From Curtobacterium sp. MCJR17_020 (GTDB taxonomy: Bacteria; Actinomycetota; Actinomycetes; Actinomycetales; Microbacteriaceae): 64,000 nt of DNA. The notes under the pieces were generated by a model, which saw only the letters and a list, made by a program, of their open reading frames with translations, searched no databases and was not told the DNA's origin. The DNA is taken from the NCBI RefSeq assembly GCF_003234365.2, contig NZ_CP126260.1, positions 3,224,001 through 3,288,000 on the forward strand, in the 5' to 3' direction. Shown here one piece after another: positions 16,632-24,945 of this stretch; the stretch's first letter is position 1, and each line of letters begins with the position of its first letter. The translations under genes were made by a program, and so were the position numbers.

Positions 16632-17353
16632 TCCGCTTAGTTCTCGTCGAACTGCGACGCGCGGTCGATACGCGCGGGCCGCGCTGGTCCTTCGCGGCGG
16701 CGGCCGTCAGCGGTGTCCTGCTGTCCTTTGTCGTTGCGCGAGATGCGACGACGTTCGCGGCGTTCGTCGCCGGACTCAGCCTTGCGCTTCCGCTGCTCAT
16801 GGGCCTTCTGGCTGTCATGGCGTTCACGGCGGAATGGAGCACGCGCGCTGCGTTGACGACGTTCGCTGTCACTCCACGCCGACAACGAATACTCGGTGCC
16901 CGTTACGCCGCAATCCTGCTCCTCGCTGCCTCGACTCTCGTTGCCATCCATCTCCTCGCAGCCGTCGGCTTCGTTGTCAGCAGGCCCGGTTCTGTCGGTT
17001 CCGTTTTCGACGTTGCCGTTCTGGCGCAGTTCTGGCAGATGCTTGCGACAACGATCGCGGCAACCCTCACGGCAATCGCCGTAGCGAGCCTCGTGCTGCG
17101 AACGGCGCTCGCCCTGCTCATCGCCGTGTTCGGACCTTTTCTCCTGACCATCGGGCTCGCGTTCACACCCGGCCTGGTCGACTGGCTGAACCCGTACGGC
17201 TTCGCGTCTTGGCTCGCGGAGCCGCAACTGTCCTGGACCATCACGTCGGAGACCACTGTCGGACTCGGGCCCGCGGTGACGTCATTCGCGGTCTGGACCG
17301 CGCTCCCGCTCGCGCTCGGGTGGGTCCGACAACTCCGCGCGGAGCCTCGCTGA
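16628..17353 (+). CDS. ABC transporter permease (ABC-2 type)
   Basis: 241 residues with six membrane segments (for example SFAAAAVSGVLLSFVVA, FVAGLSLALPLLMGLLAVMA, LLIAVFGPFLLTIGLAF). The cytoplasmic start VIRLVLVELRRAVDTR and the motif EWSTRAALTTFAVTPRRQRI resemble ABC-2/BcrB-like permeases, where the segment ending in TP-R contacts the ATPase. It overlaps its neighbours on both sides and is the membrane half of the exporter. Confidence 0.85.
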   Translation: MIRLVLVELRRAVDTRGPRWSFAAAAVSGVLLSFVVARDATTFAAFVAGLSLALPLLMGLLAVMAFTAEWSTRAALTTFAVTPRRQRILGARYAAILLLAASTLVAIHLLAAVGFVVSRPGSVGSVFDVAVLAQFWQMLATTIAATLTAIAVASLVLRTALALLIAVFGPFLLTIGLAFTPGLVDWLNPYGFASWLAEPQLSWTITSETTVGLGPAVTSFAVWTALPLALGWVRQLRAEPR

Positions 17354-17649
17354 TGCTTGGTCCGACCGCGGGCAAGGCAAGCGGACGCCCTCCGAGACAT
17401 CGCGTACCGACGCTCGACCTCGTCGGCGGGGTGGTCGTGACCTGCGGCACCTGGCTGGTTCTCGACCTGCTCTCCGCCTGCGTTGCTGCGCTGGCCACGA
17501 TCACCTGGGCGGCGTCTGCGCCGAGCATCATCGGGACCACGCCGATCCCCCAGGGAGCATCGCCGGACCCTGCGGCAGTGCGGCGATGGCGCGCACAGCA
17601 CCCGAGCTCGACCGTGAGCGAGGCGATTGCCGCAGTCACGAAGTCGTAG
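17353..17649 (+). CDS. Small membrane-anchored protein, last gene of ABC operon
   Basis: 98 residues; the ATG shares one base with the permease stop (TGATG). One long hydrophobic segment (VGGVVVTCGTWLVLDLLSAC then AALATITWAASA) is followed by a polar C-terminal tail QHPSSTVSEAIAAVTKS. The overlap supports a real fourth operon member. Function unknown. Confidence 0.55.
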   Translation: MLGPTAGKASGRPPRHRVPTLDLVGGVVVTCGTWLVLDLLSACVAALATITWAASAPSIIGTTPIPQGASPDPAAVRRWRAQHPSSTVSEAIAAVTKS

Positions 17650-17840
17650 CTGCTGACGGTCCCCCGAGCCCGCGCCGGCGAAACGTTGCGCGCCGAGCGG
17701 CATCGCGTGCGCTGACAATGCCCCGGCGCACGAAACCCCCACGGATGGGCAAGAATGCGTCCCCCGATCCTCCCTAGGCTCATGACAAGCGCACCACCAC
17801 GCCGCAGATCCGCGGCCGGCCCAATGACGGGAGGTTCGAC

Positions 17841-19322
17841 ATGTCACAGTTCGTCCAGGAGTTCACGCAGGGCGCCATCGTCGGAGAACCCGAGGTCGTC
17901 GAGGACCGCGCGTCGGTGCGCGAGGTCGCCGAGCATCCCGCGTGGATGCGGCTGAAAGCCGCTGTCGTGTCGTTCCGTGCGTTGCAGACGGCCGACGGCT
18001 CGATACCCGACCATGCGGTCCACGCGACCGCTTCCGAGCACCTGGCCACGATCCTCCCGGCCATTGCCGAACTGGCCCCGTTCTTTCCGCACGATGCGGC
18101 GTACCTCGCTGCACTGCAGCGCGATTTGACACGCTGGGAACGCGACGGTTTCGGCGTTCCCGACTTCCTCGACGCACTGAACGAATTCCAGCCGCAACAG
18201 CACCGCGTCGACGGGCTCGGCCACCTGGTCGTCTTCCCGATGGTGACGCAGAACGGCAGTTCCTCGCGGTTCGTCGAAGCCGTCCTGGTCGAGGTCATCT
18301 GGCCGGAGTTCATCGCGGAACTCGAAGCGGGCGACTACAGCAACAAGCTCTTCGTCGCACTGCGGTTCGTCGACTTCACGCCCGGCTACGACACGAACTC
18401 GGCGGTGCTGTTCCCCGAGACGGTCGCGATGCGCGAGATCCCGACGTTCACGTGGGGTGCGATCTTCCAGGACCGCGAAGCCGCTCGCTACCGCAGAGTC
18501 GTCCGTGCCGCTGCGGAGATCACGAAACTGGAACTGCCTGACGACGCTGCAGCGATGCTCGACGACCAGGAGCTGACGGAACAGGTGTTCGTGATGTGGG
18601 ACCTCATCCACGACCGATCGCACATGCGCGGGGATCTGCCGTTCGATCCGTTCATGATCAAGCAGCGGATGCCGTTCTTCCTCTACTCGCTGGAAGAACT
18701 GCGTTGCGACCTGACGGCGTTCCGGGAGTCCGTACGGCTCGAACGTGCACTTTCTGCATTGCCGGATGCAGATCTCGACGAAGCGCAACGCGCGATCCGC
18801 GACCACGCACGCCTGGTGCAGTACGCCGTCGTCTTCGACCGCATCTTCCGGTTCGCGATCACCGGCAGCCGCGTCCGGAACTACGATGGGCTCGGCGGGC
18901 AACTGTTGTTCGCGTGGATGCACCAGCACGATGTCCTGCACTGGACGGACACGCAGCTCACCATCGACTGGGATGCCGTTCCCGACGTGATCATCGCGCT
19001 CAGCGATGAGATCAACGAGTTGTACCGGCGGTCGATCGACCGACCGAAATCGGCGCACTGGCTCGCTGCGTACGAGATGCTCACCCGGACGCTCACGCCG
19101 CACCCGGCATCGAGATGGGCGCGGGGACTGCCGGAGGAAACGCTCGCCGGCATGTCGAAGGGCTACACCGACGCCGTGCTCGACGACGAATTCCCGCTGT
19201 CGATGTTCTACGAAGCGCTCAACAAGAAGATGGCTGCGGTCATCGCTTCGACGGCTGGCATCACCGGCTCGTCGTCGGACGCTCCGTCCGCTGTTCCGTC
19301 CGTTCCGGACGTCGCCGCGTGA
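17841..19322 (+). CDS. DUF6421-like protein
   Basis: 493 residues, soluble, mixed helix with many Trp, His and Asp: LRFVDFTPGYDTNSAVLFPE, MWDLIHDRSHMRGDLPFDPF and LLFAWMHQHDVLHWTDTQL stand out. The H-D-R-S-H and H-x-H-D-x-x-H clusters could bind a metal. Length, motifs and the neighbouring genes match my memory of DUF6421, a family of actinobacteria commonly followed by an SDR and a beta-eliminating lyase, as here. The stop overlaps the SDR start by 4 nt. A TAGGCT box at 17774-17779 may be its -10. Enzymatic activity is not known. Confidence 0.6.
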   Translation: MSQFVQEFTQGAIVGEPEVVEDRASVREVAEHPAWMRLKAAVVSFRALQTADGSIPDHAVHATASEHLATILPAIAELAPFFPHDAAYLAALQRDLTRWERDGFGVPDFLDALNEFQPQQHRVDGLGHLVVFPMVTQNGSSSRFVEAVLVEVIWPEFIAELEAGDYSNKLFVALRFVDFTPGYDTNSAVLFPETVAMREIPTFTWGAIFQDREAARYRRVVRAAAEITKLELPDDAAAMLDDQELTEQVFVMWDLIHDRSHMRGDLPFDPFMIKQRMPFFLYSLEELRCDLTAFRESVRLERALSALPDADLDEAQRAIRDHARLVQYAVVFDRIFRFAITGSRVRNYDGLGGQLLFAWMHQHDVLHWTDTQLTIDWDAVPDVIIALSDEINELYRRSIDRPKSAHWLAAYEMLTRTLTPHPASRWARGLPEETLAGMSKGYTDAVLDDEFPLSMFYEALNKKMAAVIASTAGITGSSSDAPSAVPSVPDVAA

Positions 19323-19984
19323 GCGCTGGGTCACTGTCCGGTCGCACGGTGCTGGTCGCGGGCGCGACCAGCACCAGCGGCGCGGCGGTCGCGCGCGCAC
19401 TCACCTCCGCCGGGGCGGCCGTCGTCGCGGTCGGCACCAGACCAGACGCACTGGAGGCCCTGCACGCCTCCGTCCCGGGCGTCACGACCCACACGTACGA
19501 CCTCGCAGACCTCGGCGCGGTCACCGCGCTCGCGGCTGCGGTCCGCGACACGTCGGGCCCGGTCGACGGGCTGGTCCACCTGGTCGGTGGGTGGCGCGGG
19601 GGCGGCGGCATCGCCGGCCAGTCGGACGACGACTGGGACTTCTTCGACCGGGCGTTCCGCACCCTGCGGAACACCACACGCGTGTTCTTCGACGACCTGG
19701 TGGCGTCGCCGGCCGGACGGCTCGCGTTCGTCTCGTCCACCGCCGTCGACTCCCCCACGGCGGGTGCCGCGAACTACGCAGCCGCCAAGGCCGCTTCCGA
19801 CGCGTGGGTCCGTGCGGTCGCCCAGGGCTTCCGGAAGGATGCACCGGACTCGGCGGCAGCCACCGTGTTCGTCGTCGGCGCTCTGGCCGGTCTCGAAGAG
19901 CGGCTCGGCGACGAGGTCGTGCGGCTCTGGTCGGCATCGCCGGCCGACGTGAACGGCGCCCGTCTCCCGCTCTCCCTTCCTTAG
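19319..19984 (+). CDS. SDR family oxidoreductase (degenerate motifs)
   Basis: 221 residues. The Rossmann start is VLVAGATSTSGAAVARALTS, a variant of TGxxxGxG; the catalytic Ser is in FVSSTAVDS and the YxxxK pair in NYAAAKAASDAW. It is therefore a short-chain dehydrogenase, though shorter than the usual 250 residues and with an altered cofactor glycine motif. It is translationally coupled to the DUF6421-like gene (GTGA) and 9 nt precede the aldolase gene, so the three form one operon. Confidence 0.78.
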   Translation: MSAGSLSGRTVLVAGATSTSGAAVARALTSAGAAVVAVGTRPDALEALHASVPGVTTHTYDLADLGAVTALAAAVRDTSGPVDGLVHLVGGWRGGGGIAGQSDDDWDFFDRAFRTLRNTTRVFFDDLVASPAGRLAFVSSTAVDSPTAGAANYAAAKAASDAWVRAVAQGFRKDAPDSAAATVFVVGALAGLEERLGDEVVRLWSASPADVNGARLPLSLP

Positions 19985-19993
19985 GATGAACCA

Positions 19994-21067
19994 GTGACCC
20001 TTCGACTCCACGACCTGGACCTGCGGGGCTTCGCCTCGGACAACTACGCCGGCGTCCACCCCGAGGTCCTCGACGCGATCGCAGCGGCCAACGACGGCCA
20101 CCAGATCGCGTACGGCGAGGACGTCTACACGGCCCGTCTCAACGAGGTGATCGGCGACCACTTCGGCTCCCAGGCGCAGGCGTTCCCGGTGTTCAACGGG
20201 ACCGGCGCCAACGTCGTGGGGCTGCAGTCGATGCTGCCGCGGTGGGGCGCCGTCGTGTGCACCACGACCGCGCACATCCACACCGACGAAGCGGGTGCTC
20301 CCGAACGCATCGGCGGGATCAAGCTGCTGCCGGTCGAGACCCCGGACGGCAAGCTCACCCCCGAGCTCATCGACAAGGAGGCCTGGGGTTGGGGTGACGA
20401 GCACCGTGCCCAGCCACTGGTGGTGTCCATCACGCAGACCACCGAGCTCGGCACCGCCTACACGGTCGACGAGATCCGGGCGATCGCGGACCACGTCCAC
20501 CCGCTCGGCATGACGCTGCACATGGACGGCGCACGCATCTCCAACGCCGCTGCAACCCTCGGCCTGCCCCTGCGCGACTTCACCACCGATGCCGGCGTGG
20601 ACGTGCTGAGCTTCGGCGGCACGAAGAACGGCATGCTCTACGGCGAGGCGATCATCGTGCTCGACCCCGACGCGTCAGAGGGGCTGCACTACCTGCGCAA
20701 GATGAACATGCAGCTGTCGTCGAAGATGCGGTTCGTCTCCGCGCAGCTCATCGCGCTGCTGTCCGACGACCTGTACCTGCGCTCCGCCGGGCACGCCAAC
20801 GCCATGGCCGCCCGACTCCGTGGCGCACTCGAGGCCCGGATCGCCGACGGCAGCATCCAGGGCGTCGGGTTCAGCCAGGAGACCCAGGCGAACGGGGTGT
20901 TCGCGACGCTGCCCGCGGGGGTGGCAGAGCGGCTGCGCAAGCACTTCCGGTTCTACGACTGGGACGCCAGCCGCAACGAGGTGCGGTGGATGTGCGCGTA
21001 CGACACGTCGGAGCAGGACATCGACGACTTCGTGGCGGCGTTGACGCGGGAGCTCGACGCGGCCTGA
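19994..21067 (+). CDS. PLP-dependent beta-eliminating lyase / low-specificity threonine aldolase
   Basis: 357 residues, fold-type I PLP enzyme of the threonine aldolase/beta-eliminating lyase family. Visible: FASDNYAGVHPEVLDAI near the start, PVFNGTGANVVGLQ, HMDGARISNA where Asp holds the pyridine nitrogen, and the Schiff-base lysine in LSFGGTKNG. It would split L-threonine or another beta-hydroxy amino acid to glycine and an aldehyde. GTG 19994; the gene is 9 nt after the SDR stop. Its constant place beside DUF6421 and two SDRs suggests a dedicated amino-alcohol or amino-acid pathway, which is not defined. Confidence 0.85.
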   Translation: MTLRLHDLDLRGFASDNYAGVHPEVLDAIAAANDGHQIAYGEDVYTARLNEVIGDHFGSQAQAFPVFNGTGANVVGLQSMLPRWGAVVCTTTAHIHTDEAGAPERIGGIKLLPVETPDGKLTPELIDKEAWGWGDEHRAQPLVVSITQTTELGTAYTVDEIRAIADHVHPLGMTLHMDGARISNAAATLGLPLRDFTTDAGVDVLSFGGTKNGMLYGEAIIVLDPDASEGLHYLRKMNMQLSSKMRFVSAQLIALLSDDLYLRSAGHANAMAARLRGALEARIADGSIQGVGFSQETQANGVFATLPAGVAERLRKHFRFYDWDASRNEVRWMCAYDTSEQDIDDFVAALTRELDAA

Positions 21068-21085
21068 TCCAACGTAGAATCCCGT

Positions 21086-22552
21086 GTGATCTCCGAGCAG
21101 CCCGAACCCAGCGGCATCCTCCCCGAGGACCTCGACGCCACGCTCCGGGTGCTCGGGCAGATGAGCGAGATCGACGAGACGCACCCCGACTTCGTGCGGG
21201 TGCGTCAGGCCACGGCGAAGATGTTCAAGGCCGTCAAGCGGGCGCACCGACTCGAGAAGCGCGCGGTCATCGCCGAGGCCGACCGCCGCGTGATCGCCGC
21301 CACCGCGACCGGAGCCGCCGACCGGATCGACGACGAGACCCGCGGGGTCCCGATCAGCACCTCGACGACGGCGTCCACCGCCGGCACCCTGCTGAAGTCC
21401 CGCCCCTGCTACATGTGCAAGCAGCAGTACACGGTCGTGGACGCGTTCTACCACCAGCTGTGCCCCTCGTGCGCGGCGATGAGCCACGCGAAGCGTGATG
21501 CCCGGACGGACCTGACCGGCAAGCGGGCGCTGCTGACCGGCGGCCGCGCGAAGATCGGCATGTACATCGCGCTCCGCCTGCTGCGCGACGGCGCCCACAC
21601 GACCATCACGACGCGGTTCCCCCGCGACGCCGTGCGCCGGTTCACGAGCCTGCCGGACTCGGCCGACTGGATCTCGCGCCTCAAGGTCGTCGGCATCGAC
21701 CTGCGCGACCCGGCTCAGGTCATCGGTCTCGCCGAGGACGTCGCCGCTGCCGGCCCGCTCGACATCCTGATCAACAACGCGACGCAGACGGTCCGCCGGT
21801 CGCCCGGCGCGTACCAGCCCCTCGTCGACGCTGAACTCGCGCCGCTGCCGGACGGCCCGCTGCCCGAGCTCGTGACCTTCGGGCACACGAACGACCAGCA
21901 CCCGCAGGCGCTCGCCCGCTCGGTGACGGCGCACCCGATCCTCGCGGCCGCTGCAGCCCGCGCCGACGAGCTCACCGAGCAGGCGATGGCTCCGGGGTCG
22001 AGCTCGCTCGAGCGCCTGGCCATGGGCACCGCGATCGACGCCGGTGGTCTCGTGCCCGACCTGCACGACGTGAACTCGTGGACGCAGGCCGTCGACGAGG
22101 TCGACCCGCTCGAGATGCTCGAGGTCCAGCTCGCGAACACCACGGCTCCGTTCATCCTGATCTCGAAGCTCCGCCCCGCGATGGCCGCGAGTGAGGCGCA
22201 CCGTACCTACGTGGTGAACGTCAGCGCGATGGAAGGGGTGTTCGGCCGGGCCTACAAGGGACCGGGACACCCGCACACGAACATGGCGAAGGCCGCCGTG
22301 AACATGCTCACCCGCACGAGTGCGCAGGAGATGTTCGAGACCGATCGCATCCTGATGACGAGCGTCGACACCGGGTGGATCACCGACGAACGACCGCACC
22401 CGACGAAGGTCCGGCTGGCGGAGGAGGGCTTCCACGCGCCGCTCGACCTCGTCGACGGGGCTGCACGCGTGTACGACCCGATCGTGCGGGGCGAGGCGGG
22501 CGAGGACGTGTTCGGCGTGTTCCTGAAGGACTACAAGCCGAGTTCCTGGTGA
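21086..22552 (+). CDS. SDR oxidoreductase with N-terminal zinc ribbon
   Basis: 488 residues, nearly twice the usual SDR. Residues 1-100 are helical and charged; a four-cysteine knuckle follows (C-x2-C in RPCYMCKQQ and C-x2-C in LCPSCAAM), then the SDR domain: GKRALLTGGRAKIGMYIALR for cofactor, DILINNATQT (NNAT-type), catalytic Ser in VNVSAMEGVFGRAYKG, and HTNMAKAAVN with Lys but no standard Tyr-x3-Lys spacing. GTG 21086 is only 5 nt after TAGAAT (21075-21080), so the transcript may be leaderless. It follows the aldolase by 18 nt and is probably functionally linked. Confidence 0.75.
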   Translation: MISEQPEPSGILPEDLDATLRVLGQMSEIDETHPDFVRVRQATAKMFKAVKRAHRLEKRAVIAEADRRVIAATATGAADRIDDETRGVPISTSTTASTAGTLLKSRPCYMCKQQYTVVDAFYHQLCPSCAAMSHAKRDARTDLTGKRALLTGGRAKIGMYIALRLLRDGAHTTITTRFPRDAVRRFTSLPDSADWISRLKVVGIDLRDPAQVIGLAEDVAAAGPLDILINNATQTVRRSPGAYQPLVDAELAPLPDGPLPELVTFGHTNDQHPQALARSVTAHPILAAAAARADELTEQAMAPGSSSLERLAMGTAIDAGGLVPDLHDVNSWTQAVDEVDPLEMLEVQLANTTAPFILISKLRPAMAASEAHRTYVVNVSAMEGVFGRAYKGPGHPHTNMAKAAVNMLTRTSAQEMFETDRILMTSVDTGWITDERPHPTKVRLAEEGFHAPLDLVDGAARVYDPIVRGEAGEDVFGVFLKDYKPSSW

Positions 22553-22588
22553 GCTCCGTACGGCAGTGACGCTGCGCAGCCCAAAGGA

Positions 22589-22639
22589 ATGACGTGGTAC
22601 GAGAAGACCGTGATCGATCAGATGCAGGGACAACCGTGA
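22589..22639 (+). CDS. Possible 16-codon upstream ORF
   Basis: ATG 22589 opens a 16-residue frame, MTWYEKTVIDQMQGQP, whose TGA overlaps the GTG start of the lipoprotein gene in a GTGA. It may couple translation of the lipoprotein, or be the last trace of an upstream gene. Too short to prove by sequence. Confidence 0.25.
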   Translation: MTWYEKTVIDQMQGQP

Positions 22640-23142
22640 CGACGAAGCGCTCCCCGCTCAACAGGTCGATCGCGACCGCGGTGGTCCTTGGATGCTCCAC
22701 CCTCCTCCTGTCCGGCTGCAGCAACGATCCAGGAGAACCCACAGTGCAACCGTCAGAAGCGAAGCAGTCCGTTGTCGACTTCGTGGAACAGTCCTCGTCA
22801 GCAGCCGGCGGGAGCTGGGAGCACTTGAGCGGTCCGGGAGTTCGGGAGTGCGAGCAGCCGAGTGGTGCGACGGGGACGACGTTCGTGTACGTCATGAAAC
22901 GAGCGGACACCACGGGCGCCGACGCGAAGACCGACGTCCAATCGGTGAGCAAGCACTGGCAGGGCCTCGGCATCCAGGTCGAGGAGTACCAGAGCGGAGG
23001 CGCGAATCCAGTACCCGGCGTCCGTGGTCGAGGTGGTCCAGTGACCTCGGCAAGCTTCAACGCCTACCCCGGCAATTACCAGATCTCCGCTACCTCCGCA
23101 TGCTCCGACGGAGTGCCCGACAAGCTCCGGTCGGAAAACTGA
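22636..23142 (+). CDS. Lipoprotein, paralogue 1 of a three-member family
   Basis: 168 residues from GTG 22636 (AGGGA upstream). A basic N region (TTKRSPLNRS), hydrophobic helix and lipobox LLLSGC mark a lipoprotein. The mature part has EAKQSVVDFVEQSS, SGPGVRECE, a segment ADAKTDV-type, KHWQGLGIQVEEYQSGG and the glycine-rich VPGVRGRGGPV. The same order is found in the proteins at 37213-37710 and 40976-41554. Unlike paralogue 2 it has no adjacent DUF1023 gene; instead a beheaded hydrolase gene follows. Function unknown; partner or immunity role is suggested by paralogue 2. Confidence 0.75.
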   Translation: MTTKRSPLNRSIATAVVLGCSTLLLSGCSNDPGEPTVQPSEAKQSVVDFVEQSSSAAGGSWEHLSGPGVRECEQPSGATGTTFVYVMKRADTTGADAKTDVQSVSKHWQGLGIQVEEYQSGGANPVPGVRGRGGPVTSASFNAYPGNYQISATSACSDGVPDKLRSEN

Positions 23143-23197
23143 TCGACGCCCGGAAGCCGCTGCCCAGACGAAGGGGCGCCGGATCGGCACGAGTCGC

Positions 23198-23632
23198 AGC
23201 CGCCGGGAGGGCACGGACATCGCGGTCTTCGACGGGTTCCGCCAGGCACTCGCCGCCAACCGCGCCGAGTTCTTCCAGACCGTCGCCTCCGGCCCGTTCT
23301 ACGGCTTCAACCGTGACGGCGTGACGCCGTCCGAGCCGGTCATCGCCAACTGGTGGCGTCAGGGCATGACGGGCAGTGCCGTCGCGCACTACGAGGGCAT
23401 CAAGGCGTTCTCGGAGACGGACCAGACCGAGGACCTGCGCGCGATCACCGTGCCCGTCGTCGTCCTGCAGGGCGACGACGACCAGGTCGTGCCCTACGCG
23501 GACGCCTCGCTGAAGCAGGCCGAATTGCTCAGCGACTCGACCTTGAAGGTCTACGAGGGCTACCCGCACGGCATGCTGACGACGCACGCGGACGTCATCA
23601 ACCCCGACATCCTCGCGTTCATCCGCGGCTGA
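23198..23632 (+). pseudogene. C-terminal half of an alpha/beta hydrolase (haloperoxidase-like), 5' end missing
   Basis: The frame from about 23198 reads REGTDIAVFDGFRQALAANR, then GPFYGFNRDG, NWWRQGMTGSA, and ends with LQGDDDQVVPYADASLKQAE and GYPHGMLTTH. This is the second half of a non-heme chloroperoxidase/arylesterase-type hydrolase (acid Asp in GDDDQ, His in YPHGM). The half with the nucleophile Ser is absent, and no start codon with a ribosome site precedes 23198. The sequence just upstream is the lipoprotein gene, so an insertion or deletion has removed the 5' half. ATG 23366 and others inside are unlikely starts. Confidence 0.75.
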
Positions 23633-23660
23633 CGTCGCTGACGCTGCGTTCGCAGCGACC

Positions 23661-23720
23661 CGGACTGGAGGCGCGGTGCGGGTGAGTCGATCGACTCACC
23701 TGCACCGCGCCTCCAGTCCG
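23661..23720. terminator. 60-bp near-perfect palindrome (family B), bidirectional terminator
   Basis: CGGACTGGAGGCGCGGTGCG (23661-23680) is mirrored at 23701-23720 with one mismatch, around the perfect core GGTGAGTCGATCGACTCACC. It separates convergent genes (hydrolase remnant and a membrane protein). It is the longest member of the GGAGGCRCGG family in the window. Confidence 0.8.
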
Positions 23721-23754
23721 TTGCCCACCGTGCGTCAGCGGCCCGGCCGGCGGT

Positions 23755-24189
23755 TCAGAACAGGTGGCCGCCGGACGCGACGTCCGTGACGAACTCAGCG
23801 ACGACGAAGGCCGCCAGGAGGCCGGCGAGCGTGCCCAGAGCGGCGAAAGACCCCGGTTGCCACCGTCGCCGACGGGCGACCACCCAGCACGTCCCGACGA
23901 CGGCGATGACACCCGAGACGAGCGGATACGCGATGAGGACGACCGAACTCGCGTCGTAGTTGCAGTTCCTCGCGGTGTCCGTGCACCCGACGAAGGCCAT
24001 CTGGCTGAGCACGACCCAGAACCAGGCGAGGGGCGCGGCGACGTAGGTGACGGCCAGCGTGACAGCGGTCACGACGAGGTCGATCGCGCCGGGCTTCGTC
24101 GGGACGCGCGGTGTCCGAGGCTGCGCTCGTGCCGGGCGGAGGTACGCGTCCTCATCGGGGCCGAGCCACTGGTTGCGCTGCTCCCCCAT
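23755..24189 (-). CDS. Three-helix membrane protein with cysteine loop
   Basis: 144 residues from ATG 24189. After a polar, proline-rich N terminus (LRPARAQPRTPRVP) come three to four membrane helices; the outer loop CTDTARNCNYDASS has two cysteines that could form a disulfide. Only the basic loop VARRRRWQPG is notable otherwise. No family recognised. Confidence 0.6.
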   Translation of the reverse strand: MGEQRNQWLGPDEDAYLRPARAQPRTPRVPTKPGAIDLVVTAVTLAVTYVAAPLAWFWVVLSQMAFVGCTDTARNCNYDASSVVLIAYPLVSGVIAVVGTCWVVARRRRWQPGSFAALGTLAGLLAAFVVAEFVTDVASGGHLF

Positions 24190-24229
24190 GCGCTCACGGT
24201 AGCGGATCGTCGCACCACTCCGGGGATGC

Positions 24230-24859
24230 CTAGGTCCAGGGGCCGTCCGCGGTGCCGAGGTGCTCGTGCCCCAGGGGCGTGATCGGCACGACGCCGAGAC
24301 TGGTGAGGCCGACCTGCAGGAGGGCGGCGCGGGACGTCCCGACGCGGCCGATCGCGCCCATCCCCTCGATGACCGCGCAGAAGTAGGTGCCGAGCGCATC
24401 GGCGTCAGCGGTGGCCTCGATCTCGCCGGCCTCCTGCGCGTCGACGATGCACGCGGTGTAGTCGGCACGGATCGCGTCGAAGGCCTCGGTGACGGTCGCC
24501 GCGACCTCCGGGTCGCGGGCGGAGAGCTCGACCGCCGCGCGGAGCAGCAACGACGGCGCCCCCTGGGCCTCACCGTGCTCGACCGCCGAGGACACGAGCT
24601 GCGTCCGGATGCGGGCGATCGGGTGCTCGGCCCCCTGCAGGACGGTCTTCACCGCGTCGACGGCCTCCGCGGTGTCGCTGAGGAACGCCCGCATGAAGAG
24701 TTCCTTCTTGCCACCGAACGCGTTGTACAGGCTCTGGCGCCCGAGTCCGGTCGCCTCGAGCAGGTCGTCGAGCGACGTCCCCTCGAACCCGCTCTCGGCG
24801 AAGGTGCGTCGGGCGCGTTCGATCACGTCGGCCTCGTCGAACTTGCGTGGTCGCGGCAT
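24230..24859 (-). CDS. TetR/AcrR regulator of the divergent SDR
   Basis: 209 residues starting MPRPRKFDEADVIERARRTF. Helix-turn-helix: GTSLDDLLEATGLGRQSLYN followed by AFGGKKELF. The C-terminal domain is the TetR_C type common in regulators paired with oxidoreductases. ATG 24859 has CAGGAG upstream. It faces an SDR gene across 86 bp holding a long inverted repeat, and so is the probable repressor of that SDR. Confidence 0.86.
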   Translation of the reverse strand: MPRPRKFDEADVIERARRTFAESGFEGTSLDDLLEATGLGRQSLYNAFGGKKELFMRAFLSDTAEAVDAVKTVLQGAEHPIARIRTQLVSSAVEHGEAQGAPSLLLRAAVELSARDPEVAATVTEAFDAIRADYTACIVDAQEAGEIEATADADALGTYFCAVIEGMGAIGRVGTSRAALLQVGLTSLGVVPITPLGHEHLGTADGPWT

Positions 24860-24881
24860 CGGAACTCCTGCACGTCGGTTG

Positions 24882-24929
24882 TTGACTGATCCGTCCATTA
24901 TGACGTACGGTTCTGGATCATTCAGTCAA
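24882..24929. promoter_or_regulatory. Inverted repeat TTGACTGATCC / GGATCATTCAGTCAA in TetR-SDR spacer
   Basis: TTGACTGATCC (24882-24892) and GGATCATTCAGTCAA (24915-24929) face each other in the divergent spacer; each arm also contains a TTGACT that can serve as a -35 box for one direction. A TetR dimer on one or both arms would shut both promoters. Binding is inferred. Confidence 0.6.
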
Positions 24930-24945
24930 TAACAAGGAGGACACC

